Shown: positions 9,847 through 21,732 of the stretch, piece after piece
How positions within the stretch are numbered: the stretch's first letter is position 1
How the letters are laid out: each line of letters starts with the position of its first letter
Origin: Dugong dugon
Taxonomy: Eukaryota; Chordata; Mammalia; Sirenia; Dugongidae
Assembly: GCA_030035585.1 (NCBI GenBank)
Contig: CM057471.1
Location: forward strand, 67,232,319-67,296,318
Length of the DNA stretch: 64,000 bases
Direction of reading: 5' to 3'
Translations under genes and position numbers: made by a program
Notes under the pieces: generated by a model
Database searches by the model: none
What the model was told of the DNA's origin: nothing
Seen by the model: the letters and a program-made list of their open reading frames with translations, nothing else

Positions 9847-10779
9847 ATGGGATGGAAGAACTTAACAAGACCCTCTGAATTCATTCTCTTGGGGCTTTCC
9901 TCTAGGCCTGAGGATCAGAAGTCTCTCTTTGTCTTCCTTCTAACTATCTACCTCATCACTGTGATGGGAAACCTGGTCATTATCTTGGCCATCTATTCAT
10001 ATACTCGCCTACAGACCCCCATGTATTTCTTCTTGAGCATTCTGTCCTTTGTTGATGTTTGCTACACAACAGTCATTATTCCAAAGATGCTGATAAACTT
10101 CTTATCAGAAACAAAGACCATTTCCTATGGTGAGTGCCTGACCCAGATGTATTTCTTCCTGTCTTTTGCTAATGTAGATAGTTACATCCTAGGGGCCATG
10201 GCCATTGACCGCTATGTGGCCATAAGCAACCCTTTTCATTACATCACCATCATGAGCCATAAATGCTGTATCCTGCTGCTGGTCATCTCCTTCTGCATCC
10301 CGTTCCTCCACTCACTACTGCATGTCTACCTGATTAATCAGCTCTCCTTCTGTGCTTCCAATATTATCCATCACTTCCTCTGTGATGTCAACCCAGTGCT
10401 GAAGTTGTCTTGTTCATCTACATTTGTCAGTGAAATAGTGATAAAGACAGAAGGACTACCTGTCATAATGACCCCCTTTTCATGCATCATCATCTTTTAT
10501 CTGAGAATCCTCACCATTGTTCTGAAGATCCCTTCAGCTGCTGGGAAGCACAAAGCCTTCTCCACCTGTAGCTCTCATCTCACAGTGGGGACCCTGTTTT
10601 ATGGAAGCACTGGCTATGTCTATTTCCAGCCCTTGTTCAACTATACTGTCAAGGACCGAATAGCAACACTCATCTATACAATATTGACACTGATGTTGAA
10701 CCCATTTATCTACAGTCTGAGAAACAAAGACATGAAGCAGGGCTTGGCAAAGCTGATGGACAGGGTGAAGTCGCAATGA
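9847..10779 (+). CDS. OR1L1: olfactory receptor, OR1L1-like, intact
   Basis: Odorant-binding class A GPCR of the sensory-neuron membrane, signalling through G-olf. Single coding exon, 310 residues, the usual OR length. Seen: N-glycosylation site NLT at residue 5; GN of TM1 at 41-42; PMYFFLS at the TM2 start (58-64); Cys97 for the ECL1-ECL2 disulfide with Cys179 (FLCD); MAIDRYVAIS with an intact DRY at 121-123; SY-type TM5 replaced by IIIFYLR; KAFSTCSSHLT at 236-246; NPFIYSLRN in TM7. The ATG at 9847 has a good context (ACCATGG). An in-frame ATG at 9772 would add 25 residues, but an acceptor-like AG lies between the two. I vaguely recall human OR1L1 also being modelled with a longer amino terminus. 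Closest by memory to human OR1L1, and in the matching cluster position. Confidence 0.9.
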   Translation: MGWKNLTRPSEFILLGLSSRPEDQKSLFVFLLTIYLITVMGNLVIILAIYSYTRLQTPMYFFLSILSFVDVCYTTVIIPKMLINFLSETKTISYGECLTQMYFFLSFANVDSYILGAMAIDRYVAISNPFHYITIMSHKCCILLLVISFCIPFLHSLLHVYLINQLSFCASNIIHHFLCDVNPVLKLSCSSTFVSEIVIKTEGLPVIMTPFSCIIIFYLRILTIVLKIPSAAGKHKAFSTCSSHLTVGTLFYGSTGYVYFQPLFNYTVKDRIATLIYTILTLMLNPFIYSLRNKDMKQGLAKLMDRVKSQ

Positions 10780-11136
10780 GAGGATTTGAGATCTTAAGAG
10801 AATCCTACAAATCGTAATCCCTGACTGTAAGTTTTTAATGTGTTCATGAGTAGACTCTGAAGGATAGTACATTCAATAATGGTGTTTCATCCCTAATGGA
10901 GAAATGCTTATTGAATGTCATGAAACTAATGTTACCTGGCTGGGAAAAGTTCTACCTGAATCCTGATGTCTGTGTCCAGTCTTAACCTCAATCAACCACA
11001 TGTCTACTTTATGGGAAATCACATCCCTATCACTTAATCCTAACTCTGGAATACCTCCTGTTTCCTGAGTTTGTTCACTATAACATCCTGAGTATCCTTG
11101 CTCATGCATCTGGGTTTATTGTTATGCAAAGTTATT
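10780..11136. other. 3' flank of the OR1L1-like gene
   Basis: Probably holds the 3' UTR. No canonical AATAAA stands out in the first 350 bases, and no other gene is seen. Confidence 0.35.
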
Positions 11137-11139
11137 CAG

Positions 11140-11335
11140 GAGCCCTAGTGGTGCAGTGGTTAAGTCTTGGCTGCTAATTGAAAGGTAGGTGGTTTGAACC
11201 CACCAGCCCCTCTACAGGAGAAAGATGTGGCATTATGTTCCAGTAAAGATTACAGCTTTGGAAACCCTATGGGGCAGTTCTACTCTGTCCTATAGGACCA
11301 CTATGAGTCAGAATCGACTTGACAGCAATGGGTAG
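11140..11335 (+). mobile_element. AfroSINE
   Basis: Starts GGAGCCCTAGTGGTGCAGTG, has GGTTTGAACCCACCAG (B-box), GGGGCAGTTCTACTCTGTCC and TATGAGTCAGAATCGACTTG. AGTTATT occurs on both sides (about 11131 and 11335), a probable short target duplication. Confidence 0.88.
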
Positions 11336-11371
11336 AGTTATTTAAAGCAGTTGAATGTCTTGACCTGGTGT

Positions 11372-11412
11372 ATGTGTGTGTGTGTGCGTGTGCATATGCT
11401 TGTGTGTGTGTA
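11372..11412. repeat. (TG)n microsatellite
   Basis: Interrupted TG/CG dinucleotide run just after the AfroSINE. Confidence 0.9.
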
Positions 11413-13334
11413 ACTTCATTACATTTAGCTTGAGGCCTTCTCAATAGCAAGAGCAGTCTTTTTCTCCAATTATACAAGTAAGAAACATGACTCCTTCCTC
11501 TGCATCTCCTCAAAGATTAAGGCCCTGGCTTCTGTAGTTATTAGATTCTCAGCAAATGAAATCAGTCCACTGTATGACTGTTGGTGGTGAATCAGTTCCA
11601 GTCCAATTCCTCATGAACACAGTATCTGAATATTTTTCTCCCTGCTTCCCACTAGCACAGCTGACTGCAACACTGAGCATTAAGTGTCTCCTTACTAATA
11701 CCATTTTACCTGAATTCAACTGCACCACTTCCCCAGGGAGTGACTGTTAGGCCCCAGTAACCCAGGTAGTAAACGCCTCCAACAATTGAGGATCCTTCTT
11801 CCTTAAAAGTCCTGAGCCGGCCTACTAACCAGAAAGATCAAACTGGGTCGGGAAAAATGCTTTTGTTCCCTGGTGAGTTCTGAAAAATATTTAAATAACC
11901 ATAGACTCATAAACTTCTTTGGCAACTCAAACATTTGTGAATTCATTTATGTATTCAACAAGTTTCTATTTCTTGTCCACCTTGTTCCGCTCTCCTAAAC
12001 TTAAAAACAAACATGATGTGCTTAACGGCAAGTCAACAATCTGGTGACCAAAAATCTGCAGGAAACTAAGGAAACAAACTAAAATAGACAATACATTTTT
12101 GGGGAGGCATTTTGTATTACTTGGGTTGTTTTAAGTTGCAAGATACAGAGAAACACACATACCTTTAAGTAACAGTGTCAAATATAAAACAAATCCAGCT
12201 TAAGTAAAGAGAGACTTTATTCAAAAGGATTATTGCAAGAGGAGGGAAAGGGACTATTGCAATAAGGAGAACACCACAACCATAGGACCTGCAAGCATCT
12301 CAAAAGTCAAGCAGAAAAAAAAAAAAAGTCAAGCAGAAAACAGCTTTTCTTTTATAGGGAGAAGTGAACTGAGTGTGGTAAAGTAAGGTGGAGTGTGGGA
12401 AGTGGGATGAGTTGATGATAGTGGTGGGATCAGATAGCTGATCATAGAATGCTTTTCCCCAAAATTAGTGGATGCTGAGGAGGGACTGTATACTGGCACA
12501 GGCTGAGGATGGGTTGAAGTTCAGTCATTTCCCAGGACACACAATGGTGGGTGAATTTCTTTAACCGTTACTGTCTTGCAGGAGCACAAGGCTCAGGTAA
12601 AATTCAACACTGTCAAAAGGATTTATTGTATGTATTCACAAAGGAAAAAAAGAAGGCATAAATCTCAGCTGTATAGCAAGATCTCACAGAAGAATAAGAA
12701 CCAAAGCATGGTCAGGCTCCATGCAGCTGGAAGATGGTTCAGGCACTGGAAGGTTATTCAGGAGAAAATGCAAGATTCATGAACATGTCATTTTGCTGCC
12801 CCTTCATCAGTCAGCTCACAGGAGGGGCTGTGGTCATGGAAAGCACCCAAAAGATAAGAGGCTTCTCTCAATTAGTCTCTTGTGAGAATGTATAGGAGAG
12901 AGGAGTCAATCAGCTGGTGTGAACTGAAGACTATGTGGGGATAAAGCAGACATGAAAATTCCATGACTTGTCAAAGGATATTCATAAGAACAGGTTGATG
13001 AATGATCAGTTAGAAATTGTTCCCTCAATGAAACTCCTTCTCATAACACACACAAATATACTCTAAACATCTTTAGCAAACCATAATCCACTCAGGACCA
13101 CCTTATATGAGTAATTGGGGAAGGGTTTAGTTGCACATCTAGGCCCATGTGGAGAATAGCAGAGACTTCATGCCCAGAAGCAGAAGGTTTCTGAGAGGTG
13201 ACAAAAAGATCACAAGCCTCTGGGATTTGTAGAATTCTTGGCAATGAATTTAAATTTCCATTGACCATGGAAATGAGGGGTTCCGTCCAATATTACCTGG
13301 ATTTTCAGCAGAGGAACCCTGCTGATACATTGAC
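11413..13334. other. intergenic, no gene seen
   Basis: About 1.9 kb without a convincing coding frame. The block 12190-13050 has the feel of an old LTR or similar repeat (for example AGAGACTTTATTCAAAAGGA), but I cannot name it. Confidence 0.4.
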
Positions 13335-13600
13335 TATATAATAACAGCCACCACATATTGAGTACTTAAATGTAAAAGGCACCAAGCTAGGCACTTTACA
13401 CATGTCATACTAATCCTCCATTAACTTTTCAAAGAAACTACCAATTCATTATTTCCATATCTCTGACGTGATAAATGAGAGTACAAAAAACTTGAAGAAG
13501 GCCAAACAACACCATCAGATCTGGATACTGAAATCTGTTCTGTTTGAAAATTATGGTTTGTGTTCTTAACCCCTGCCCTACTTTCTAAGGGGGGCTTTAA
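13335..13600 (-). mobile_element. MIR SINE, old
   Basis: Plus strand reads ACATATTGAGTACTTAAATG, AGGCACTTTACACATG and ends near GTTCTTAACCCCTGCCC. These are reverse-complement MIR landmarks. Strongly diverged. Confidence 0.6.
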
Positions 13601-13854
13601 ATACAATTTTCCACAACTTATTAGTTCTTTCTTCAGAAATTTCTGGAAGAATTAATTCTAGATCAATGAGTTACAGTCCCTAGCTGACATTTGGAAACAG
13701 GAACTCAGAGGTAGAGACGCCCAGAAGGACATATGCCTCCTGAAAATTTGCAGAAATCTCTGTGATAACTTAAACTTCTGCAGGTTGTGAAATAGGGACA
13801 TTGAGCCATATTTACTTAGACTTCAAGTAACAAGGAATCCCTCAGTGGCAGTTA

Positions 13855-14088
13855 TATAATTATAGCTACAATCTGATGAGTGATTATCATGTGTCAGGCA
13901 CTATAAAATGTTTTAATTCCCACCCACCCCCACCAAAATACTAAGATATAATATTATAATCTGATATAACACTATAGTCACTCCCTCTTTACAGATGAGG
14001 TAGCCAATTTTCAGAGGGTTTAAAGAATTTGCCCAAACTCTCATCTGCCCAACACAAACCCATGACCCTAAGGTTGTAAATATGACTG
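13855..14088 (-). mobile_element. MIR SINE, old
   Basis: Contains GTGTCAGGCACTATAAAATG and the core TTTACAGATGAGG followed by AGGGTTTAAAGAATTTGCCC, in reverse-complement MIR order. Confidence 0.6.
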
Positions 14089-14192
14089 TAAGGACAATTT
14101 TCTCCAACGTATTAATTTTGCCTTAACTAATTACTAAAAGAATCCATATTGCCTGGGGAAAGAGGGCTTATACAAATTACAATCAGCAGGTT

Positions 14193-14651
14193 TTATTAGT
14201 TTCTTAGGGCTGCCAGAAGAAATCAGCACAAACTAGATGTTTAAAGAAACATTAAACATTTATTCTCTTACAGTTATAAAGGCTAGAAGTTTGAAATCAA
14301 GATGTTAGCAGGGCCCTGTCTGAAGGCTCTAGGGAAGAATCTGTTCCATGTCTTTTTACTAACTTCTGATGTTGCTGGCAATCCTTGGTATTCCTTGGCT
14401 TGTAGATACATCACTCCAATCTCTGCCTCTGTCATTACATGGCATTCCCCCTGTGCCCTGTGTGCCCATGTCTGAGTATCTTCTCCTCTTCTTATAAGTA
14501 TACCAGCTATATTAAATTAGGGCTCACCCTAAGGGCCTCAGCTTAATTCAATTACATCTGCAAAGACCCTGTTTCCAAACAAGGTCATGTCACAGGTACC
14601 AGGGTCAGCAATTCAACATATCTTTTGGGGGGACACAATCCAACTCATAGC
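14193..14651 (-). mobile_element. MLT1-like solo LTR (ERVL-MaLR)
   Basis: Read on the minus strand it begins TGCTATGAGTTGGATTGTGT and CCCCCCAAAAGATATG, has CCTTGTTTGGAAACAGGGTC, TAAGAAGAGGAGAAG, and ends CCTAAGAAACTAATA. This is the standard layout of MLT1-type LTRs. No internal proviral sequence on either side. Confidence 0.75.
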
Positions 14652-16049
14652 AGTAGCTAAGAGATGCAACATATCAGAGCACTGTTAAGGATAAAAGGAG
14701 AGGCAGTTTCCCATTTTTAAATTCCTAGTTAAACACCAGGCACCGTTTCAGGCACTTTATACTAGTCAATTTTTTTAACCTCAGAGGAAGAAAAGGCTAT
14801 GAAGAAGGTCTGCAGGCGAACTATGACAGTAAGGTGTCACAAACTGAAATAAGACAAATGTAATGGCATTATCTTTTGTTAGAGGATAAATTTATAAGGT
14901 CACAGGTACTAAACTAGTAGCTACATCTCATCTTGGGAGGGATAGGCACAGAAAGGGCAAACGATGCTCAGATGCCCTGGTATAGTTGTCCCTTAGAGAA
15001 ATGCAGACCCTAAAAAAGAGACCAAATCAAAATTCTTTAGGCTCAAGGGAGAAACTGGACCCAGGTGTCCATGCTCCAGCCTGGTACTCTGTTTTCAATA
15101 TTACCTGATACAGTTCCCAGGTAAACCCTCTGAGAGCTTGGGCAAACCAGGGACAGAGGATTATTGTTCATCTTAGACACCTACACGAGCCTAAGCACAT
15201 GCTGCACTACACCTGGAGATTGAAGCACAGGGATATCAAGTCACTGGGGGAGAGAAAACACTTGTAATTTCTCTGGATCCTGGGAGACAATCCTGGACAG
15301 TTAATGGATGTTTGCTTTTTTTAACCTTCTCCCCCTTAAGCATCAGCGACTTAATGAAACAGTTGCAAAGGATGTTCCCATGAAGAAAGCAGGAACTGAG
15401 GGTATCTACAGCTTATAAAGGATGGTAAGAAGCCAGAGGAGGGGGCACTCGGATTCAAGAAGCATTAAGAAAGTTTCTATGATCAGGTGTCTTTTCTGTA
15501 TACTGTTTCTTGGCACAGTTTTGTCTTCTTTTTGACTGATCATTCTATGGAACATAAGTGAAGAGAATAGAATGAATGAATGAAGAGACAAGACTTCAAG
15601 GTCCTTTCCAGGTGAGAAATCAACTTTGAGAGTGCCTGGTGAGAAGATGGACAAATCTGATCTCAGAGAGATAATTAGTCACCAACTAAATAAGAGAGTT
15701 AACTTATGTGTACCTTAAATGTAGATTTTCCTCTGAATATCCACACCAGTTGAATTTTCTGCTAGCTACTCTACTTCTGAGTTACATTTTCCTGACCTCA
15801 AGATATGAATTGTCTTTCAAAGAGCAGTGACACTGGGGGGAAATTTTTTCATACAAGTTCACTCTTTCACTTGTGTTTTCTTTTCACCCATTTTCCCCCC
15901 GTTAACTGTTTATACTCGAGTTCAGAAGACATTCAATTAAAAAATATATAATAATTTCAAGTAGTTATATGTGCTACAAAAAATAAAGTAAAACAGGGCA
16001 AGGTGGTGGAGATGAATATCTATGAGAAGTAATTTTAGATAGAATTTTT
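14652..16049. other. intergenic, no gene seen
   Basis: No coding frame of note and no clear repeat beyond a MIR-like fragment near 14725-14800. Confidence 0.4.
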
Positions 16050-17330
16050 GGAAATACCTCTCTTAAAGATATTTAAACAAAGACCTGAATAAGGTAATGA
16101 GGCAAATCTTAGGACAATATGAGGGAAGAGTATTTCAGGCAGTAGGAGCTGCAAGTGAAAATGTTCCAAAGCAAGAATATGCTTGGAATTTTGTGGAAAA
16201 CAAACAGGGGTGGCTAGAACACAAGGAGATAGGGAAAGAGCAAAAGGAAATGAAACCAGAGAAGAATGGAAAGCCAACTCATGTAAGGTCTTGTAGGACA
16301 TAGCAAAAAGTTTAGATTTTATGCTGAGATGGAAAGACTTTGGGGGGTTTTGAACAGGGGACTAACATGATCTGAACTATGTTTTTAAAAAATCATTCTG
16401 CCTTCTCCATAGAAAATTGATTATAGGAAAACTGAAGCAGATACAGGAAAACCATTTAGGAATTTACTGCAATATTGTAGTTGACAGATGATGGTGTCTT
16501 GAGCTAGAGTGTCTTGGGTAGTGGTGCACAGGAGGAGAAGTATTTAGAATTGGGATATATTTTAAACACAGAGCCAACAGGACTTGCTGAGAGATTGTGT
16601 GAGGATATGAGGGAAAGAAACTAATCAAGAATGAGTCTTAAGTTTTTGCATGAACTCTTGGGTGTAGTGGTGCCATTTATTAAGATAGGATGTACTAAGA
16701 GAAGAACAGATTTAAGAGGTAGGGAAATCATGAGGTTTTTTTTTTTTTTTTCTTTCTTTCTTTCTTTGAAATAATAAATGAGATGCCATTAGACATTTAA
16801 GTGTAGATGTTGAGCTGCAGCTGGATATATGAGTTTAGAGTTCAGGAGAGAATTTAGAACTGGAGATAGAAATTTTGGATTTTTTAGTATATAAATTATA
16901 TTTAAAGTAAAAGGACTAGTTAAGATCACAAACAGAGGTAGAGAAAATAATAGGATAGATGACTGAGCCCTGGGGCACTCCAACATTTAAAAAGAGGAAA
17001 AAAGAAGAATCTGACTTAAAGATTGAAAAGGAGAATCCAGTAAAGAAACAGGAAAACCATGAAAAGTGGTATCTGGAAAACTAAATTTTTAAAAAATGTT
17101 TCAAAAAGAAGGGAGTAAACAGCAGTGTCAAATGCTTACTCAAGGGTAAGTCTACGGCAACAAAAAGTCCTTTAATGGATTGGTGAGGACAAAAGCCTGA
17201 CTGGATTTGGTTAAGTAGAGAATGTGAGATGAGGACATGGAGGCAGAGAGTACAGAAAACTCAACTTTTGCTATAAAGTAGGGTAATGAAGAGGATATGA
17301 CCAGTGGTAACAGGATGCTCACATGCAGTA
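16050..17330 (+). mobile_element. ancient interspersed repeat, family not named
   Basis: Long purine-rich text with blocks I know from many placental genomes: GTAAGGTCTTGTAGGACATA, GGGGACTAACATGATCTGAA, GACTGAGCCCTGGGGCACTC, CAGTGTCAAATGCTTACTCA. It is a diverged copy of a widespread old repeat, but I cannot recall its name. A T-run with CTTT units (16735-16768) interrupts it. The frames in it are not genes. Confidence 0.5.
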
Positions 17331-18353
17331 TGTCTCTTGGGAAAATGGAGACATAAGCAGAGGAAGCTGTACAGAGGCTAGGAGATTATCTTGACCCAGG
17401 TTTTCTCTGACCTTCAGTGATGCCTGGCAATCTCCCAGGAAATCTTTTACAGAGTTTTGGAAAACTGAGGACAGGGTTAATAACAGTCCATCTTAGTAAA
17501 CACAGCCAGAAACATGCAAGCGTTAACCTGAACCTAGATGAGTGGGGACTGGGATGGAGACATATGATGCCCTTCTCGTTCCTTGAGGAAAATCCTTCAC
17601 ACTTTAAATGGCTAGTTGTTTGTTTCCACACATGTTATGAAGAGCTGGTGATAGTGGGCAGGGGCGTGTGAGTGTATTAGATCCTATAGTATGCGAATGC
17701 CCCAAATGAAATAGACAAACTACATGCCCTGAGATTTATGAAGAAGTCAAAGAAGTCTAGGACCAGGTGCCTTTTCTGCATGGTGTCTTAGGAGATTAGT
17801 ATTAAGGAAATACCCTGTACTATTCTCTAATCATACATATGCCTCTGTGTGTGAGTGTGTGTGTGTGTGTGTGTGTTTTCTATGGGGCAGGAAGTTTTCA
17901 CCTATAAAAGTACAGGTATTACAATAAATGTTTGAAGATATCATAATTCAATTCAATATTCTTTAGACGACGTTCTTGCTTCCATTGTAAATGATGTGGA
18001 GAGAAATATCCCAGTTTAAGGTGATGATTATTCATTATCCACAAACTAGCTGAAATGTGGATCTAGAAGTGGGTTAGTCAATGATAATCTTTAATCAGAT
18101 TCTGACTTGAACACTATTCAAGGTCTACATCTGTGGTTCCTGTGATTATCAGTCACAGAGAAAGGAAAAGGAAATCTCTAACTCTCTCCCCTCTCCCCAC
18201 TCCTGTATCTGTTTTCTATATATTTCTATCTTAAAGCTTTAAAAAAAGTGAAAACATATTTTCACCTCTGAATTTTCCATATTCAAGAAGAAAAACAAAC
18301 ATCTGAGTAAATTCTCTATGAATAACTTCTCAATGTGAGAATAAGATGGGAAG
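17331..18353. other. 5' flank of the OR1L3-like gene
   Basis: Includes a (TG)n run at 17846-17876. No gene is recognised. Probably holds noncoding 5' exon(s) and intron of the downstream OR. Confidence 0.4.
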
Positions 18354-19400
18354 ATGCATGTTCTAGATGACATAAAAACCATTGATCGACAATGTTATTT
18401 ATCCACAGGTGCACACAAGTCCACGGGAACATTTAACCTAACAAGATTCTCTGAATTCATCCTCTTGGGACTCTCCTCTCGGCCTGAGGACCAGAAACCA
18501 TTCTTTGCCCTCTTTTGTATAATATACCTGGTCACTTTAATGGGAAATTTGCTCATCATCTTGGCCATCTACTCTGATCCTAAGCTCCAAAATCCCATGT
18601 ATTTCTTTCTAAGCATCTTGTCTTTTGCTGATATTTGCTACACGACAGTCATAGTCCCCAAGATGCTGATGAACTTCTTGTCAGAGACTAAGACTATTGC
18701 CTATGCTGAATGTCTGACACAGATGTATTTCTTCCTAGTCGTTGGAAACATGGACAGTTATCTCCTGGCAGCTATGGCCATTGACTGCTACGTAGCTATT
18801 TGTAATCCCTTCTACTATGTCACCTTTATGAGCCACAGACACTGTGTGTTGCTAGTGTCCTTTTTCCTTGCTTTCTCCTGTCTCCACTCCCTCCTACACG
18901 TCCTCCTAGTGAATCGGCTCACCTTTTGTGCTTCAAATGTTATCCGTCACTTTTTTTGTGATGTTTACCCGGTTCTGAAACTGTCTTGCTCTTCTACTTT
19001 CATCAATGAACTTGTGGCCATGACAGAAGGGCTGGCCTCTGTGATGGCTCCTTTTGTCTGTATCATCATCTCTTATCTACAGATCCTCATTGCAGTTCTC
19101 AAGATCCCCTCAGCTGCTGGAAAACGCAAAACCTTCTCCACCTGCAGCTCTCATCTCACTGTGGTCACTCTGTTTTATGGAAGCGTTAGCTATGTCTATT
19201 TCCAGCCCTTGTCCAGCTATACTGTTAAGGACCGGATAGCAACGATAATCTACACAGTATTGACATCGATGTTAAACCCATTTATCTACAGTCTAAGGAA
19301 CCAAGACATGAAACAGGGCTTAGACAAACTGATAAACAGGATTAAGTCTCAAATAAGTAGGCTTTCTTCTACAGAATCTAACAGAATCCGTGGACCCTAA
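18354..19400 (+). CDS. OR1L3: olfactory receptor, OR1L3-like; open frame but ancestral start lost and DRY altered
   Basis: The frame is open for 348 residues from the ATG at 18354. The ancestral OR start should be 24 codons in, where the sequence reads ACG (18423-18425) in front of GTFNLTRFSEFILLG. Without it, translation must use 18354 or the in-frame ATG in TM1. A strong acceptor-like TTTATCCACAG ends at 18408, between 18354 and the ACG, so 18354 may lie in the intron. OR motifs are otherwise good: GN in TM1, [40 protein letters not shown]. The DRY motif is DCY (TGC at 18786-18788). The tail after SLRNQDMKQG, ending in RIRGP, matches my recollection of the extended human OR1L3 carboxy terminus. 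Probably a young pseudogene. Confidence 0.75.
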   Translation: MHVLDDIKTIDRQCYLSTGAHKSTGTFNLTRFSEFILLGLSSRPEDQKPFFALFCIIYLVTLMGNLLIILAIYSDPKLQNPMYFFLSILSFADICYTTVIVPKMLMNFLSETKTIAYAECLTQMYFFLVVGNMDSYLLAAMAIDCYVAICNPFYYVTFMSHRHCVLLVSFFLAFSCLHSLLHVLLVNRLTFCASNVIRHFFCDVYPVLKLSCSSTFINELVAMTEGLASVMAPFVCIIISYLQILIAVLKIPSAAGKRKTFSTCSSHLTVVTLFYGSVSYVYFQPLSSYTVKDRIATIIYTVLTSMLNPFIYSLRNQDMKQGLDKLINRIKSQISRLSSTESNRIRGP

Positions 19401-19410
19401 TTACAAGGGG

Positions 19411-19446
19411 TGTTTGTGTGTGTGCGTGTGTGTATGTGTGTGTGTA
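19411..19446. repeat. (TG)n microsatellite
   Basis: TG/CG dinucleotide run 10 bases after the OR1L3-like stop, within its probable 3' UTR. Confidence 0.9.
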
Positions 19447-21723
19447 AAACAGCACCTGGTACATGTCTTTTTTTTTTTTAAGATGCTCTTTCATCAATTG
19501 TCACTGCACCCTGTAATTTTCCACCTCCCACCTTGTGGTCTCTGTCATCCCCTGGTTGAACAGTTCTACCCGTGTCTTAATTCCCAGGCCCCCACCATAG
19601 AGTCACGCCATAATATGTCTCTATTTGAGAATATAACATTCCTTTCATTCCTTCCATATTTACTTGGAATTGCCTATATTTCATAAATCTTCTCTTTATA
19701 GAGTCACCCATGTTGGTCACCTTAATTACCAGAGAATCTTTGTACACACCTGTACAGAAATCTACGTATGTATACATAGCCACTCTGTTCTATTTGAAGC
19801 TGTTAGAATTTTTTTGCAGAGATATCTGTGTGTTGTGTATCTGTGTGTGTCCTCCCCATCAGACTAGGAGCTCTCCAACTGCAGTGCCTTTGTTCCCCAA
19901 TCATATCATAATATCAAACTATGGTCCCTTCTTTTGCTTCTTCCAGTAGCTGGATGTCCTAGGCTCTAGAGTCATTAGATTCATAACAAATAATGTCAAA
20001 TCATCTAATTGACTATTAGCAAAACAGCTCAATGCCTCTATCTATATTTGGGTCTCTACTATTCCTCCCCCTCTTATGTTCAAGACACATTTGTCTCCTG
20101 ATTCTTCCTGAGGCTCATTGCCTATGTGCTCTTCTCTCTAAAGGTGTCTATATTTCCACTGTCTCTTGTCCCTTTTTTTTTTTTCCAGAATATTGTAATG
20201 TTTATTCCAAATAATCAGAAATGCTTCCCATTATTACTGGAGACAATAAAAAAAAATCAACGGATGGAAATTACTAGTAAGTGCCTGAAGCTCTTTATTT
20301 AATTGGGAATTGAATTATATGACTTAGGAAAGTATTCAGATGAATTAACCTACACTGTATTATTAAGGAAAGCAGCTGTTTAGTGGGATTCTCTCACTCC
20401 CTCTTCTCATACTTTTATTTTAATAGATGAAAATGTCTAGGTCAAACAAATTAATCTCTAATAGTATTTTAGACAAGGGGCAGATGGATGATCTTATAGT
20501 AAGTTTTAAATAATAAAAAAGGAGTCTCTTAAATCCGTTGATTCTGCCAAAATCATCCCTAACCTAGGGCAGGGAAGACTCCCAGTGTGATATACTTCTC
20601 AATTTCATTCTCTAGTTACATGTATGGCAAATCAGTTTTAAATCCCATGCCAACTCCAGTCAATTGATAATGATTTCTTGCATTGCTGTACTGAGAAGTA
20701 CGTGCCTGTCCCTGGGCTCTACAAAGATGAATGAATATTAATTACAATGTTTTCTGTGAGCACGGGAGAAAGGAGTACTAGTGTATATAACAAGCAAACT
20801 TTCACAGTCACCATACGTCTAAAGACTTGGGCATGCAAAAATAGAACTATTTTCCATAACTTCTTTTCTATGGCTTCATTTTAGACTTTGAGTCTTCAGC
20901 CTGCCTAATTAAAACCCAAGTCTGAATTTTTCTCCATCCAGTGCAATAATTTCTCAGTCACTTCTGATTTATAATTTAGTCCAATTCATTTGTTTCTCAA
21001 CACCGCAGGCTAACTATCCCCCCAAGTCCTGTTTCTAAACTTCCACGGCTAATGGAACTTCCCCTTGATGTCCCTAAATACAGAGCAATTCATTTTTAGT
21101 CTACTCTATCTTTGGTCCTATGTTGGAATTTGTGGCTGACATCTGCACTTGTTCTATCCATTAGTCACCATGAATGAGGCCTAGGGCTTGCTTTAGGCAT
21201 TGGTGATTGGTTTCTCTCTCTGCGGGGTTTCAGGCGAGGTCATTTTGCTCAGAAAGGATTATGGGTATCTCAGGGACCCAAATCCATCCCCAGTGCACCC
21301 TTGCTAAGTTTTCAAGGAAAGAAGAATCATGACATGAGGCGAGGCTGGAGACTACCAGGCGAGGATGCCCATGGGAATTCCCCTGCAGGGGACTGGCCAA
21401 AGGGCACCCTGCAGCAGGTCCTCCAGTGGGAAGTATACTGTTATTCCAGAATTGCTGTGAAGGTCCAAAGGCTAGGATGAAATCGCTAACCCTTACATTC
21501 TAAAAGATGTTCCAGCAGTTAAAACCCAGCCACCAGCCGTCAGAGCTTCAGGGGCGGCATCAGTATAAGCGCCGCTACCACCAAGCATCGCTCCAGTCAA
21601 TGTATGAAGAAGAACAAGAGGGGAGAAGGATATTGGCCCTTTAGGGAGAGAAGTGAGTACTTAGGCTCCCAAAACCAAGAAAGGAAGCTCATTAAAATTC
21701 ATTTGAGAGATTAGGAATTAATG
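19447..21723. other. intergenic, no gene seen
   Basis: About 2.3 kb with T-runs at 19469 and 20173. No coding frame resembles a protein I know. Confidence 0.4.
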
Positions 21724-21732
21724 CAAGATAGG

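Noticed and set aside
11301..11513. 70-residue minus-strand frame with HAHTHT
   Set aside because: It is read through a TG microsatellite and an AfroSINE end.
16035..17671. Several open frames in both directions
   Set aside because: They lie in a diverged old interspersed repeat, with no motif or start context.
18354..18422. Signal-peptide reading of the 23-residue extension of the OR1L3-like frame
   Set aside because: MHVLDDIKTIDRQC is charged and polar with no hydrophobic core. ORs normally lack cleaved signal peptides, and the stretch is likely intronic.
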